A DNA stretch of 64,000 nucleotides from Nitrospirillum viridazoti CBAmc. Its GTDB lineage: Bacteria; Pseudomonadota; Alphaproteobacteria; Azospirillales; Azospirillaceae. Made by a program: the position numbers and the translations under genes. Below the pieces are notes generated by a model. It saw nothing but the letters and a program-made list of their open reading frames with translations, had not been told where the DNA came from and made no database searches. This document shows, one piece after another, positions 63,709 through 64,000 of the stretch; within the stretch, counting starts at the first letter, position 1; every line of letters starts with the position of its first letter. The stretch lies in NCBI RefSeq assembly GCF_000730165.1, contig NZ_CP022110.1, positions 1,495,501 to 1,559,500 on the forward strand. The letters are read 5' to 3'.

Positions 63709-64000
63709 GTGATCGCCTTGCTGAAGTCCCTGTTCAGCCGCAACCGCCACCAGGCGGCCGTGTTGCGTCTCTATGCCGGCATCGTCGACCAGGCGCGCCG
63801 GCCGGAATTCTATACGGCGGCGGCGGGCCACGCCCGGGGGGTGCCCGACACGGTGGAGGGCCGGTTCGAGGTGGTGGCCTTGCACGCTTGGCTGGTGATG
63901 CGCCGGCTGGCGGCCGAGGGGCCGGATCTGGCGGCCCTCAACCAGGCCCTGTTCGATCATATGTTCACCGACCTGGACTTCAGCCTGCGGGAGCTGGGCG
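63709..64000 (+). CDS. Ubiquinol-cytochrome c chaperone (CBP3-like), 5' part
   Basis: Only the first 97 residues are in the window. The start VIALLKSLFSRNRHHQAAVLRLYAGIVDQAR in pieces, PDTVEGRFEVVALHAWLVMRRL, and the end LNQALFDHMFTDLDFSLRELG match the ubiquinol-cytochrome c chaperone family that assists cytochrome b assembly in complex III. GTG 63709 is taken as start; no nearby ATG exists. The gene continues beyond the window. Confidence 0.88.
   Translation, partial: MIALLKSLFSRNRHQAAVLRLYAGIVDQARRPEFYTAAAGHARGVPDTVEGRFEVVALHAWLVMRRLAAEGPDLAALNQALFDHMFTDLDFSLRELG

Overview
The window is a GC-rich, densely coded chromosomal stretch of an alphaproteobacterium, most likely a member of Rhodospirillales/Azospirillaceae (Azospirillum-Nitrospirillum-Niveispirillum type). 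The evidence is gene content and order: pdxJ-acpS-lepB-rnc, slt/dapA/smpB, folK-rpoZ-rsh, glyA-nrdR-ribD-ribE-ribBA-ribH-nusB-thiL, a MucR regulator, an LdtR-like MarR regulator, a DUF6898 protein, an Mg-type HemB, a K+-independent H+-pyrophosphatase and a perfect CtrA box. The genus is inferred, not proven. No phage, transposase, integrase, CRISPR or rRNA was seen. One tRNA (Ser, anticodon GCT) is present.

Layout. 1-4.0 kb: a chemoreceptor that starts a PilZ domain at the window edge, gatB with its terminator, and tRNA-Ser. 4.1-8.5 kb: small accessory genes (DUF4180, PhnA-like, an S41 peptidase divergent from a MarR regulator, an XRE regulator, and a small protein behind a CtrA-type promoter). 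8.6-19.9 kb: core housekeeping genes (slt, dapA, smpB, uracil-DNA glycosylase coupled to a NYN RNase, folK, rpoZ, rsh, DUF2062, pdxJ, acpS, lepB, rnc). 20.6-35.4 kb: accessory genes set among rnc, era and recO. These are a 14-bp tandem repeat, an M23 peptidase, a PadR regulator fused to a ferric-siderophore reductase, a glycerophosphodiesterase, era, a strongly AT-rich gene for a PD-(D/E)XK-type nuclease, a copper cassette (CueR-type promoter, copA, TPR/glycosyltransferase gene, cueR), DUF1801, a ParDE toxin-antitoxin pair and a PAS-GGDEF-EAL protein. 35.6-38.8 kb: recO and parC. 38.8-48.2 kb: a GH9 glycoside hydrolase with a palindromic operator, a decayed CPBP protease, a fimbrial/spore-coat-U-like protein, bpt, an orphan motB with an EF-hand, two alpha/beta hydrolases, a VOC protein and hemB. 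48.5-64 kb: a HIBCH-type hydrolase, ldtR-like regulator, DUF6898, mucR, rpiB, glyA, nrdR, the riboflavin operon, nusB, thiL, a FliL-like protein, a GNAT, hppA, a BamE-like lipoprotein and the start of a cytochrome bc1 assembly chaperone.

How the parts work together. The 52-59.5 kb run is a one-carbon/riboflavin/thiamine cofactor operon with several overlapping or nearly overlapping genes. The 27-32 kb cassette is a self-contained copper efflux module whose activator sits at the far end of the transcript it controls. Motility and surface control recur through the window: a PilZ chemoreceptor, MotB, FliL-like, EAL, MucR and CtrA elements. The most unusual items are the single-polypeptide fusion resembling the E. 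coli NfeR/NfeF repressor-reductase pair, a MotB with a canonical calcium-binding loop in its linker, and the AT-rich orphan nuclease between era and the copper promoter.
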